Numbered from the stretch's first letter, positions 9,374 through 17,555 are shown. The stretch: DNA of 64,000 nucleotides from Oscillospiraceae bacterium (GCA_031280965.1 JAITFZ010000014.1:62001-126000), one strand, 5' to 3'. A program made the numbers and translations. The notes: generated from the letters alone by a model not told the origin.

Positions 9374-10555
9374 TCAGCGTATACGCACTTTTTTCCTGTT
9401 GCGCGCCAGGTAGATTATAAGGGCGGTCAGCAATATTGCTACGATTGCGATGACCCAGCCCGTGGGAACGTCCATTACATAAAGAATACGGAAAGTATAC
9501 TGCGTACTGTTTCCCGCCGTGTCAACGGCAGTAATGTGATAGCGTCCCGCTTCTATCAGCGTGTGATTATTCGGGGTGTTTATGGGAGTGCGGTTATATA
9601 AAACGCTGATAGTGTATTCATTTATTTCGTCGGAGGAAAACACAATCGGACCCTCAAAAGCATCGTTGCCTTCTTCACTCCATTCAAGCTCGACTATTTC
9701 ATTGTCTTTTGCGATTCGGGAAAATATCAGCGCGGGAGGAGTGGTTCTGAGCGTTATATTAACTGTATACACGGTTTCAAAACTGCTGTCGGTTATGGTG
9801 AACCTATAATCCCCGTCCGTATCTGTTGCGAATCTTTTTTCGTTGCTGATTTGCTGTGACTGCCCGTCAAAAAGCACTTCAACGATTGTAAAGCCTTCGG
9901 GCGCGGTGAAAGCGTTCAGAAAATTAACAGCGCCGTTGGCGATTGTGAAGTTAAAAACTTCAACTTCGGGATTTTCTACCATTACAACCCTGTATTCACC
10001 GTTTCCGGTTATGGGTTCAACGGGTGAAAAAGGCACAAATGTATCACCCCGCATAATTATCAGTAAAGGTGACGGAAAATCAAGAAATACATCGTCGTTC
10101 GTAATCATACCCTTAGGGACACTGGCGACTAAGGTTTGCCCGCCCAAAACACTATATGAGTAGAAGTTCCTTTCGGGCTCGTCAGGGATTTCCGGGTCGG
10201 GGAATTCTATATCATCGGGTTCATCTGACGGTTCTGCTTCAGGCGTTTCGTTTTCTTCCGGCGGATAGAACCAATCGGGGATTTCCGTTATGGTATAAAA
10301 CCACGCAGGTATTCTGTCGATTTGCCTGTACCAAACCGGCTCGGACGGCAGTTCATAAAACCAGTCGGGAAGTTCATCAACCCCATACAACCAGCTGGGA
10401 ACGGGATGCTCGCCGCTGAAAACCCAATCGGGAAGCGAGCGTTCCTCCGCGGCAATAACCGTAAAAACTCCCGCGATTAACGACACGGTAATTACCGCCG
10501 CCATTATGATTGCTTTTACGCCGCATGATTTAACCTTATTCTGATTCTTCCGCAT
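9374..10555 (-). CDS. Membrane-anchored surface protein with Trp-rich PxWxY repeats
   Basis: The start is taken at ATG 10555 (MRKNQNKVKS), overlapping the end of the coupling-protein gene by 20 nt; the longer ORF in the track starts upstream at 10597. A basic N-terminus and hydrophobic helix form a signal peptide ending near VIAAEE. The mature N-terminus carries about six copies of a PxW(F/L/V)(Y/F) unit roughly 8-16 residues apart (LPDWV, VPSWLY, LPDWFY, EPVWYR, IPAWFY, IPDWFY). A Glu/Pro-rich linker and two Ig-like/bacterial-repeat-type segments follow (about residues 125-340). A C-terminal helix (WVIAIVAILLTALIIYL) and basic tail anchor it. Position between VirD4 and the pilin suggests a surface component of the conjugation apparatus. 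The function of the repeats is unknown. Confidence 0.6.
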   Translation of the reverse strand: MRKNQNKVKSCGVKAIIMAAVITVSLIAGVFTVIAAEERSLPDWVFSGEHPVPSWLYGVDELPDWFYELPSEPVWYRQIDRIPAWFYTITEIPDWFYPPEENETPEAEPSDEPDDIEFPDPEIPDEPERNFYSYSVLGGQTLVASVPKGMITNDDVFLDFPSPLLIIMRGDTFVPFSPVEPITGNGEYRVVMVENPEVEVFNFTIANGAVNFLNAFTAPEGFTIVEVLFDGQSQQISNEKRFATDTDGDYRFTITDSSFETVYTVNITLRTTPPALIFSRIAKDNEIVELEWSEEGNDAFEGPIVFSSDEINEYTISVLYNRTPINTPNNHTLIEAGRYHITAVDTAGNSTQYTFRILYVMDVPTGWVIAIVAILLTALIIYLARNRKKVRIR

Positions 10556-12557
10556 GTCCGTCTTCACCATCGCTTTCGTTATTCTCGTTCGTATCAAGGA
10601 TTATACTGTTTCTGTATTCAAGGTCATAATAAACCTCATCGCTGTAAAATACGTTGCTTCTTATTTCAGATAAGTCCATTGTCCCGAACTTGTAGAGCTT
10701 GCATTTATAACTCGGCGTGTACTTGGTTTTTAAGGGATAGTTGCCGAATGTAACTATAATTGAGTTGCCTGTGTCCTTTGCGTTATTAAGCTTTTGTAAA
10801 TCAGAGGGATAAATCAGCGGACGGGTTTGCATTTGAGTTGAAACAGATATGCCGCCGCCTTCTTTCTGATTCATTGAACCGGAAACACTGCTTGTTGCAA
10901 TCGTCATGTTTCCGCAGAGTTCCGAGAATTCCTTACAGGTGTCAATGTCGTTGGAACCGATGAACATTTTAATGCCGCAGTTACTCTTTATGATGTCGGC
11001 GACCTTATCATCATAAACGTTGCTTAACTGTGCATAGGACTGCACAACCATGTTAAACCATATTTTACGGCTTCTGCCGACGGTTATCATCTTGTCGAAC
11101 TTATCAATTTTCGGCATGTTTCCGAATTCGTCAAGGATAAAGTATACGTTGCGCGGGAGCGACAAGTCTGCCCTTGCCGACGCTTTTTTAATCAGCGCCT
11201 TATATATGCAAAGCACGAAAACAGCCGCAAGCCCGTGACGGGTATCTTTCTCGTCGGGGATTTTCATAAACAGCGCAGTGGGTTGGTCGGCGAAGTCGTC
11301 GGGGTTAATGTCGGTCGCCGAGGTAAGGGCGCATATACCCTCATCGTTGAACATGCTCATCTTGTCGAAGGCGATTGACATATAACTTGATAACGTATTA
11401 TCCGCCGCCGATAAAACCTGCCTTGAAAGCGTAACGGCTTTGGAAAGCTGACTGCGTCCCTGAAAATAGCGTTTAAGCGCCTCAAATTCGTTCTCCGAAT
11501 TTGAAATCGCTTTACTTAAATTGAAGAAATTGAACTTTTCTATGGTCATTTCAAGGTCGGGGTTTTCGCTGTCCTCAAGCATGGCAAGCAATGTAGACAT
11601 AATGATTGAACGCGCACCTTTTTCCCAAACGGGGTCATCAGGGGATTCAATAGGACAAAGTACGCCGACAAGGTCGTTCATGTCCTCATAAACCTCGTCG
11701 TACAGCCGCTGACGCGCAACTTTTATAATATCCTTGAGCGCTTTGCCGTCGGCATATGCCTTCCCTTCATACTCAAACCATATTTCCCCGTATTTTTCCG
11801 CAGGGTCGTTAAGCGTCAAACCCGACGCCGAAACCGAGTCGGTACGCTTGAATATACCCTTTCCTTTTTCAAGGTATTCGGCATACATTTTAAACATATT
11901 TTCGAGCGGATTCCATCTGTATGAAGAATACGGGTCGCGCAGGTCAAGCACCATGACCTTGTAGCCTTTTTCCTTGAGTTTTTGGGAATGCATTTGGAAA
12001 AGCTCGCCTTTCGGGTCAGTCAGAATCATGGAAGAACCGGCTTTGGTTTCAGATAAAATCTGCACCATCGGATTTATAAAAGTCGTAGTTTTGCCGCTGC
12101 CCGTTGCACCGATAATAAGTCCGTGCATGGGGCTTGCAAGGTTTACTTTTAAATTTCCGCCTTTCATGAAAGCACGCACGGGGACGCCGTCCTTCTTACT
12201 TTTTCTCAAAGCAGAGTAATTATGGGGTGCGAAGAGGGAGTCCCGTTCCTTATCGGTTAAGAAGCGCGAGTTTTCAAGCGAGCTTTCAAAGCCCTGCGCT
12301 TTTGACTTCATCAACCGCCTGGCGCGTTTGGCGTCGTTATTGCTGAAAATCAGCCAAAGCACCATTATTAGCGCGGCAGAGAGTGCGCCGTATATGTACG
12401 TATTCGTATCAAGGAAAAGCCCGGGTTCCCAAAGCAAAACCCAATCCTGTGTCTCAAGCGCTTCCGAAAACTTTTGGAGCAACGCATTTACGAGATACCC
12501 CAATACCGTCACTGCCATTGCCGCTAAAAAGAGCCACAGAATAATTTTCTTCAACAT
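10536..12557 (-). CDS. virD4: VirD4/TraG-type coupling ATPase of the T4SS
   Basis: A 673-residue AAA-type coupling protein that delivers DNA-relaxase complexes or effectors to the secretion channel. Two N-terminal membrane helices (about residues 5-25 and 55-72) are followed by the Walker A motif GATGSGKTT near residue 150, in the context MHGLIIGATGSGKTTTFINP. The Walker B region YFILDEFGNMPKI lies near residue 470, and VVQSYAQLSNVY matches the TraG/VirD4 family C-terminal region. The C-terminus is acidic. Length is typical. It is preceded by a small gene and overlaps the surface-protein gene at its 3' end, so they are probably co-translated. This is the firmest marker that the operon is a T4SS. 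Confidence 0.92.
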   Translation of the reverse strand: MLKKIILWLFLAAMAVTVLGYLVNALLQKFSEALETQDWVLLWEPGLFLDTNTYIYGALSAALIMVLWLIFSNNDAKRARRLMKSKAQGFESSLENSRFLTDKERDSLFAPHNYSALRKSKKDGVPVRAFMKGGNLKVNLASPMHGLIIGATGSGKTTTFINPMVQILSETKAGSSMILTDPKGELFQMHSQKLKEKGYKVMVLDLRDPYSSYRWNPLENMFKMYAEYLEKGKGIFKRTDSVSASGLTLNDPAEKYGEIWFEYEGKAYADGKALKDIIKVARQRLYDEVYEDMNDLVGVLCPIESPDDPVWEKGARSIIMSTLLAMLEDSENPDLEMTIEKFNFFNLSKAISNSENEFEALKRYFQGRSQLSKAVTLSRQVLSAADNTLSSYMSIAFDKMSMFNDEGICALTSATDINPDDFADQPTALFMKIPDEKDTRHGLAAVFVLCIYKALIKKASARADLSLPRNVYFILDEFGNMPKIDKFDKMITVGRSRKIWFNMVVQSYAQLSNVYDDKVADIIKSNCGIKMFIGSNDIDTCKEFSELCGNMTIATSSVSGSMNQKEGGGISVSTQMQTRPLIYPSDLQKLNNAKDTGNSIIVTFGNYPLKTKYTPSYKCKLYKFGTMDLSEIRSNVFYSDEVYYDLEYRNSIILDTNENNESDGEDGHAEESE

Positions 12558-12580
12558 ATCTGATTAATATCCCCCGTTTT

Positions 12581-12799
12581 TTATTTTGATTTGCCGCGGT
12601 TTTCACGGACAGGCGGCGCAATGCTGTCATTCTTTTTCACCGCCGCTGTTTTGGGTTTGCGCGAGTCCTCCAAACTGTCGAACGAGATTTCCTCGCGGGC
12701 AGTCTTTTGTTTGGTGACAACCCGGGACATTTTTTCCCAGAGCCGTGCCTTTAAATCCGTTTCCTTGGAAAAATCGTAACCGGCAACGTCAAGCATCAT
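12581..12799 (-). CDS. Small hypothetical protein in T4SS operon (72 aa)
   Basis: The start is set at the ATG pair at 12799 (MMLDVAGYDFSKETD), 5 nt after a strong AGGAGG; the GTG start used by the ORF track would overlap that RBS. The protein is hydrophilic, has no membrane segment, and becomes basic and Pro/Lys-rich towards the C-terminus (RKPKTAAVKKN). It lies between the sigma-factor and coupling-protein genes with gaps of about 10-25 nt. No family was recognised. A small accessory or adaptor protein for the coupling ATPase is conceivable from position alone. Confidence 0.55.
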   Translation of the reverse strand: MMLDVAGYDFSKETDLKARLWEKMSRVVTKQKTAREEISFDSLEDSRKPKTAAVKKNDSIAPPVRENRGKSK

Positions 12800-12808
12800 T
12801 ACCACCTC

Positions 12809-13297
12809 CTATACCGTCATTAATTTACGCAACTTTTGCAAACCGCGGTTGTGCATTGTAGATACTGTGCTTTCGTTCATGTTTTTTTCCTTGGCTATTT
12901 GCCGTATGCTCTTCTGCTGAAAATACCTTTGCGAAATTATATCACGTGTAGTATCTCCAAGCCCCGAAAGCGCCGCATAAAGCTCCCGCAGGTTTTCGTC
13001 TTTGACAAGCGAGGATTGTTCCTCAAAATCCACGCTCAGCGCCGTTGTATCGGTAAGGTCGTCAAAACTGATTTGAATACGGTGGGTGCGAAAGTGGTCG
13101 ATGACTGTATTTTCGGCGATAGCGAATAACCATGTCGAAATAGCGCCCTTATCGGGATTGTAACGGGCAAAGCTCTCCGCAGCCTTCAGAAAAACCGTAC
13201 TCGTCAAGTCCTCAGCGATTTGCCTGTGCATAACTTTATAAAATATGTAGTTGTAGATTTTCGAGAAAAAGTTTTCATACACTTGCGCGAGGTCCAT
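12809..13297 (-). CDS. ECF-type RNA polymerase sigma factor encoded in the T4SS operon
   Basis: A 162-residue sigma-70-family protein with region 2 (AEDLTSTVFLKA, then ISTWLFAIAENTVIDHFR, residues about 28-72) and region 4 (RDIISQRYFQQKSIRQIAKEKNMNESTVSTM, about 118-148), without regions 1 or 3, so ECF-like. The AENTVIDHFR segment corresponds to the -10 recognition helix. No anti-sigma factor gene lies next to it; the next gene encodes a soluble 72-aa protein. As the second gene of the operon it may direct transcription of this or a linked module, in the way mobile elements carry their own regulators. That target is inferred, and autoregulation would need a second promoter type. Confidence 0.85.
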   Translation of the reverse strand: MDLAQVYENFFSKIYNYIFYKVMHRQIAEDLTSTVFLKAAESFARYNPDKGAISTWLFAIAENTVIDHFRTHRIQISFDDLTDTTALSVDFEEQSSLVKDENLRELYAALSGLGDTTRDIISQRYFQQKSIRQIAKEKNMNESTVSTMHNRGLQKLRKLMTV

Positions 13298-13322
13298 AAC
13301 GAGCCTCCTTGGGAATTATTAA

Positions 13323-15542
13323 TTAATTCTTACCACCCATATCCCTGCCGTTGGATTTCTTTTCGGCTGAGGTATTTTGGTTTTGAAGTTCATCTTTCTT
13401 TTGGGACGAAATTAACTGGGATTTTCTGTCACCCATAGTGAATCTTGGCTTCGTTTGTGTTAATTGGTCTGCTGAAATCATTTCCGAGGGTTTATTGACT
13501 GCTGAGTTTTGCTGGTCGGGCGGAGCCAACAGCTGCGGTCTTTGAACTTTAGGAGCAGATTGTTTCGTTTCTGTAAATTTGTCTAATTCTTCCGCAGAAA
13601 TCTGTTCTTTCTTGGGTTCATCTTTGAGCGAAAAAGCTCCTTTATGGTTTGCCCGAGGGTGAGATTGTTTTTCTGCCGTTTTTGCCTTATTCTGATTGCT
13701 TAGTTTGCTTAGTTTTTCATGTGCTAAATCTCCCGTTTGCGATAAATAATTCATAGTTTTTTCAAAATTTTGCTCCGCAAAGTCCACTACTCTCGCATAC
13801 GGTGAATAAGAAGTAGGAGTAAGTAGTCCATTAACATAGGTTTTTTCCTTGCCTGCCTCATGCAGTTTTTTTGCGGTTTTGTTATCATACCCGTCAACAA
13901 GGAAGCCTTCTTTATCTTGATTTTCCGTTACATAATCTTTTATTTCCTGTATGCGATTTTTAACGGCGTCAATCCTTTCAGCCCCCCCGTCACCCATGCC
14001 TACGGAACCGGCTAATGCGTTGGCAAAAGCATCCTTGTCTATTCTTCTGATATTTTCAGCCATATCCTTAGTCATGAGCGGGAAAGAACGTTCTAATTTT
14101 GTAACATTAATAGCGTTGCCTCCAAATGACATATGTCCGGCTTCGCCTTCAATACCACCGCTTATACCCTTTAATGACTGCATACCAAAGCTGTAATCGT
14201 TGTCTATACCCGTAACTTTCATGTTTCCGGGTTCGCCGCTGATAAAGAAATTACCGGCATGCCGGTCAAGCTGACCGCATATTAAGTCGTTAAGAGCAAG
14301 TTCCTGGCATGCTCTTTGAAGGCTCGGGTCTTTCAGGTCAATCGGATGATTCTTCGTTTCAGCGATGCCTTTATATCCTTTTATTTCCTTCTGTTTTTGC
14401 GTTTTTATCGGATTATTGTCTGCTCCCATTATCACTTTTCCGTTTTCATCCAACTTATCTATCATTATAGGTTTTCCGTATCTGTCTTTTTCACCTACGC
14501 GGCTTGTAATTTTATTTTCAACTTCATTCTTAAAGTCGGGGTCTGTTTCCATTTGTTTCAATCGAATATCAAACGCACCTTTGTCGGAATTATTCATAAA
14601 CCCTTTAATGTCTGCGGCTTTAGTACCTTCTGCCATATCCATGACGCTTGTAAGCCCCGTCTGCGAATTCACGCCTACTCTTGTATCCGCAATTGCGCTG
14701 TACCCGAGGAGTTTATTCACTGTGCTTTGCCCCTGGTCGCGCAATGCATTATCCACGTTCATGGTTTTATATTCACCGCTATCCGCATCTTTTATTTTGC
14801 TATGTTCGTCTTTAGATATATAACCTAATTTTTCATACATTTGGTACTCAATGAATGTTTTATCTGCCGTTGACGTTGCATACGTTGACGTTGCATTCAA
14901 GGCGCCTTTTTTTGAGGCATAATCTTTCTCGTCATCTTTTAGTTTCAAAACTTCATTTATTGCTCCCGAGCCGAGCACGCTTGTGCTTTCCCTCTCCATA
15001 TTGACTTCAATCATGCTTGCTTTCAGCATCATCTGGTCGAAAGACAAACCGTTGGCGCTTTGGGGGTTATTAAGAAAGTTGTTGGTGGCGTTGCTTATAA
15101 ATCCGCGGTTAACAACGAAATTCTGCATATCGCGACCCGCAAGACTGCGTACTTCGTTGGTTTCGCGACCTTTTCCCGGAAGCTCTGCGGCTACTTTGTT
15201 TGAAGCTTCGTAGAAACTCTGATACGCCGCCGACACTGCCGCGCTTCTCCCCAAAAACGACTCTTTTGACGGATTGCGCATATTTTCAAAAAGGGCTTCA
15301 TCTAACTTAGTCAATGACGCTTTATAGTTATTTCTGATGTTCGAGAGATTTTGAAAATTTGTCTCATTTACAACTCTTTTTTTCTTGTTTTTTTCTTTCG
15401 CGTTAAGATTTTGGCTGTCGAGTAACAGCTTATCAAGTTTATCGGATATTTCATCAGCAACCCTTATATTAACTCCGTTTTTGTTGGTCACAGCATATAA
15501 ACCTTCGTATTTAGTTCCTATTTGTTGTTGTTGTTCCGGCAT
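13323..15542 (-). CDS. Kinase-like protein (DRHxxN...IDND loop), candidate T4SS effector or regulator
   Basis: A 739-residue hydrophilic protein without signal peptide or membrane helices. Residues 424-449 read GQLDRHAGNFFI, then GNMKVTGIDNDYSFG. This matches the catalytic loop (DRHxxN) and metal-binding Asp segment of PI3/4-kinase-like folds, including several bacterial secreted kinases. Upstream, GYSAIADTRVG and SVMDMAEGTKA (about 280-309) could be the ATP-pocket strand and hinge. The N-terminal 200 residues look helical. The C-terminal 130 residues are Gln/Lys/Pro-rich with two related elements (ISAEELDKFTETK, ISADQLTQTKPRF), possibly a secretion or partner-binding tail. It is the first gene of the T4SS operon, 138 nt downstream of the probable transcription start. 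Kinase activity and secretion are inference; no exact family is claimed. Confidence 0.55.
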   Translation of the reverse strand: MPEQQQQIGTKYEGLYAVTNKNGVNIRVADEISDKLDKLLLDSQNLNAKEKNKKKRVVNETNFQNLSNIRNNYKASLTKLDEALFENMRNPSKESFLGRSAAVSAAYQSFYEASNKVAAELPGKGRETNEVRSLAGRDMQNFVVNRGFISNATNNFLNNPQSANGLSFDQMMLKASMIEVNMERESTSVLGSGAINEVLKLKDDEKDYASKKGALNATSTYATSTADKTFIEYQMYEKLGYISKDEHSKIKDADSGEYKTMNVDNALRDQGQSTVNKLLGYSAIADTRVGVNSQTGLTSVMDMAEGTKAADIKGFMNNSDKGAFDIRLKQMETDPDFKNEVENKITSRVGEKDRYGKPIMIDKLDENGKVIMGADNNPIKTQKQKEIKGYKGIAETKNHPIDLKDPSLQRACQELALNDLICGQLDRHAGNFFISGEPGNMKVTGIDNDYSFGMQSLKGISGGIEGEAGHMSFGGNAINVTKLERSFPLMTKDMAENIRRIDKDAFANALAGSVGMGDGGAERIDAVKNRIQEIKDYVTENQDKEGFLVDGYDNKTAKKLHEAGKEKTYVNGLLTPTSYSPYARVVDFAEQNFEKTMNYLSQTGDLAHEKLSKLSNQNKAKTAEKQSHPRANHKGAFSLKDEPKKEQISAEELDKFTETKQSAPKVQRPQLLAPPDQQNSAVNKPSEMISADQLTQTKPRFTMGDRKSQLISSQKKDELQNQNTSAEKKSNGRDMGGKN

Positions 15543-15686
15543 GGTGTGTATCCTCCATTTTGTTTAGCGATTTTGGGGTTCCGATATATTATACGGAAGA
15601 AAATGTAAAGTAGCTCAAATTTTTGTCATTATGCATAAATAATGTGAAAAACCTTTGATATGCCACAAAAAGGCGCTTCTTGTTAA

Positions 15687-15715
15687 ATTATAGCACAAAA
15701 CAACTAATTTGTCAA
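15687..15715 (-). promoter_or_regulatory. Consensus sigma-A promoter of the T4SS operon
   Basis: On the minus strand TTGACA (15715-15710), a 17-bp spacer and TATAAT (15692-15687) match the housekeeping consensus exactly. It overlaps the stop codon of the SpoIIID-like gene and leaves a leader of about 140 nt before the kinase-like gene. A second TATAAT at 15593-15588 lacks a good -35. Confidence 0.8.
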
Positions 15716-15915
15716 TAGTTACTTAAATTTTCATTTTCCAACCAAATTCTACCATGTAAATTTGTTACATCATTATGTACCGTACTTTTACTTATTCCGA
15801 AAACCTTTGCAGCCTCTCTTACAGTCGCATTGTTACCGATGATGTACTTTCCCAGGCTTACACATCTTTCCTGCTTCGTCCCTAAGTCGGGAGCCTTTCT
15901 AATATTACGTGTCAC
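15712..15915 (-). CDS. SpoIIID-like HTH regulator, short form (67 aa)
   Basis: Residues 17-52 (CVSLGKYIIGNNATVREAAKVFGISKSTVHNDV) closely match the helix-turn-helix of SpoIIID, the mother-cell sporulation regulator, whose usual length is about 80-95 residues. The basic C-terminal helix that SpoIIID also uses for DNA contact is missing: after NDVT the protein continues NLHGRIWLENENLSNY and stops. It lies directly upstream of the T4SS promoter, which overlaps its stop codon, so it is placed to act as a local regulator of the element. It could be a true element-borne regulator or a truncated copy; the chromosomal spoIIID is expected elsewhere. Confidence 0.65.
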   Translation of the reverse strand: MTRNIRKAPDLGTKQERCVSLGKYIIGNNATVREAAKVFGISKSTVHNDVTNLHGRIWLENENLSNY

Positions 15916-16102
15916 GTTATCGCCCCTCCGCTGTAAATCGGTTTACTGATTTATATGCGGGAAATGGGGAAATAATTACATTATTGTAGTAAGGAGGCTT
16001 GTTCTCACCGGGAGACACATAAGCCTGTTGCAATAAACGCCCGCATAATAGCTTCATTATTGTATATTTTCTTGGGAAAATGAGTGCAATAAAAAAAGAC
16101 AA

Positions 16103-16390
16103 GTGCCGGTGCTCGTGTGGAAGTTGCAACCGAAAGACGAGAACGCACTTGATGTTTACGAGGGTTATCCCCGGCTTTACCGTAAAGAGTTGGTGCGGGT
16201 GCGGGTGCGGGTAAACGGCAAGCAAGTCAGGGTGATGGTTTACATCATGAATGACGGACATCTCATCTCGCCGCCGCGCATGAGCTATTACAACACAATC
16301 CGAGAGGGTTACATGAGTGCCAGCTTTGATTTGGAAATTCTGCGTGATGCGGCGAAAAAATCTCAGACAGGAAGGAGGAAAGCGCAATGA
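16103..16390 (+). pseudogene. 5'-truncated gamma-glutamylcyclotransferase (AIG2-like) fragment
   Basis: The 95-residue reading frame starts in the middle of the fold: PVLVWKLQPKDENALDVYEG, then YPRLYRKELV and MVYIMNDG, matching the second half of gamma-glutamylcyclotransferase-like proteins common in Clostridia mobile elements. The expected first 60 or so residues, including the YGSN substrate-binding loop, are absent, and the upstream sequence encodes nothing similar in any frame. GTG at 16103 has no RBS. The break point lies near 16095-16105. Note the VRVRVRV run made by a short tandem repeat. The remnant overlaps the next gene's ATG, showing the original operon order was kept after the deletion or insertion. 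Confidence 0.7.
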
Positions 16391-16569
16391 CTGACACAAT
16401 CCGAGAACAAATACTGGCGGTTCGGGACACCGGCGAAACCAATATGTTTGACGCAAACGCGGTTCAGGTAATCGCGAACCGCGAGGGGTTTTATGAGCTT
16501 GTTTGTTACATACAAGAGCATAAAAAGGAATATTCCCGTTTCATTTTAACGGGCAGAACGGAGGAATAA
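16387..16569 (+). CDS. DUF5049-like small protein (60 aa)
   Basis: The sequence MTDTIREQILAVRDTGETNM, then VQVIANREGFYELVCYI and KEYSRFILTG, matches the DUF5049 family of small soluble proteins found in Clostridia conjugative elements and phages. Function is unknown. An RBS (GGAAGGAGG) precedes the ATG, and the start overlaps the stop of the truncated cyclotransferase frame by 4 nt. The two small genes after the cyclotransferase remnant form a unit often seen in such elements. Confidence 0.75.
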   Translation: MTDTIREQILAVRDTGETNMFDANAVQVIANREGFYELVCYIQEHKKEYSRFILTGRTEE

Positions 16570-16571
16570 CG

Positions 16572-16988
16572 ATGGTTATTGAAAAACACGACAATATTTT
16601 ATGGGCTGATATTTTCTGGGATGATTTATCACCCATAACAAAATCGGAATTACTGGAACTCATGGGTGACAACGGCAACTATGATGTAACTCCGCTTGTT
16701 TCAATCAATGTCAGTTCGGAGGAAGGTGCTGAAGCACCGCACATTACCGTAAAACGTAAGGTTTCAGAATGGCTTGAAGGCAGAATTGACGGGCTCAAGT
16801 TTTATGCAAAGGTTTACGACTTCGGCTCACAATTCGGCATAAACAAAGGTCGCGTCAGTAAGCTGACGGTAGTGGGTTTGAACGGTGATATTATCAGTTT
16901 TGACAGAGGTTGGGATAAAAAACCGCATACACAGCAGACCGAGAAGTCGGCAGTCACGGAAAATCCCACACTTCCGTTGGCAAGTTGA
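16572..16988 (+). CDS. DUF7678-like protein (138 aa)
   Basis: The central part (EWLEGRIDGLKFYAKVYDF, then SQFGINKGRVSKLTV, about residues 57-97) resembles a small beta-rich domain family (DUF7678) common in Clostridia mobile elements. The N-terminal 55 residues (DIFWDDLSPITKSELLELMG) look like an added helix pair. The C-terminal tail is polar. It begins 2 nt after the DUF5049-like gene and is followed by a likely terminator. Function is unknown; the gene name assignment is tentative. Confidence 0.6.
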   Translation: MVIEKHDNILWADIFWDDLSPITKSELLELMGDNGNYDVTPLVSINVSSEEGAEAPHITVKRKVSEWLEGRIDGLKFYAKVYDFGSQFGINKGRVSKLTVVGLNGDIISFDRGWDKKPHTQQTEKSAVTENPTLPLAS

Positions 16989-16996
16989 CACGATGA

Positions 16997-17025
16997 GGGC
17001 GAGAGTAATCTCGTCCTTTTTCGTT
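16997..17025 (+). terminator. Probable terminator after the DUF7678-like gene
   Basis: A short stem (GGCGAGA-GTAA-TCTCGTCC) followed by a T-rich run lies just after the stop codon at 16988. Confidence 0.55.
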
Positions 17026-17484
17026 TTTTATTTTCCGCTGAGAAGAATAAAAATAAAATCGCCCTAATAAAAAAGTGTGCGGGACGGCAAGACTGAAGAA
17101 GAAAAAAAATGAAGTGGGAGGTTTCGGCGTTCACACAATGTTCACAAGAGTGAACGCACGAAAATGCCGCTTCACGACTGAACCGGTACTTAGACCCAGT
17201 ATAAGTTTAGCTTTTCTCTCATTCCGTGTGGTTATATAAAGCCCTGTTTAATGCTTTTTATCCGCTTTGTTCATTCTCTCTCGTATCGTGTTTGTAGGTA
17301 AGATAGCATATCTTTTCACCTACAATCTTACCTACAAAATAAGCCTTAACGATGAACTAAAGTCTAAACTATTTATAAACCAAAATCAAACCGCCCTTTG
17401 AAGTCAGCCGGTTTTTTCTTTTATATATAAATCAAGCATTTTGTAAGTCATAAAAAATATTTTACCGAAAAATATAAATTTATC
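17026..17484. other. Intergenic region with no gene recognised
   Basis: About 460 bp between the DUF7678-like gene and the tRNA-Arg promoter. ORFs in the track here overlap the tRNA or lack a RBS and homology. The only structured element seen is the TGTAGGTAAGAT inverted repeat listed separately. Confidence 0.6.
17293..17336. repeat. Inverted repeat TGTAGGTAAGAT...ATCTTACCTACA with third half-site
   Basis: TGTAGGTAAGAT (17293-17304) is perfectly complementary to ATCTTACCTACA (17325-17336), with another ACCTACA copy directly before the right arm (17318-17324). The arrangement of two inverted arms and an extra direct half-site resembles a regulator or recombinase binding site. Function is not known. 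Confidence 0.5.
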
Positions 17485-17513
17485 TTGACAACAGTAAAAA
17501 AATATGATATAAT
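17485..17513 (+). promoter_or_regulatory. Consensus sigma-A promoter of tRNA-Arg
   Basis: TTGACA, a 17-bp spacer and TATAAT lie 43 nt upstream of the mature tRNA end. Confidence 0.85.
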
Positions 17514-17516
17514 TTC

Positions 17517-17550
17517 AATGCACAATTTATAATTGATGTAATTGTGCATT
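17517..17550 (+). other. 11-bp perfect inverted repeat in the tRNA-Arg leader
   Basis: AATGCACAATT and AATTGTGCATT flank a 12-nt loop. The hairpin would lie at the extreme 5' end of the primary transcript, between the promoter and the tRNA. It may be an operator overlapping the start site or a processing structure. Confidence 0.6.
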
Positions 17551-17555
17551 ATTTT

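Noticed and set aside
15917-16456. 179-aa minus-strand ORF
   Set aside because: It is antisense to the gamma-glutamylcyclotransferase remnant, which has clear family motifs; the ORF has none.
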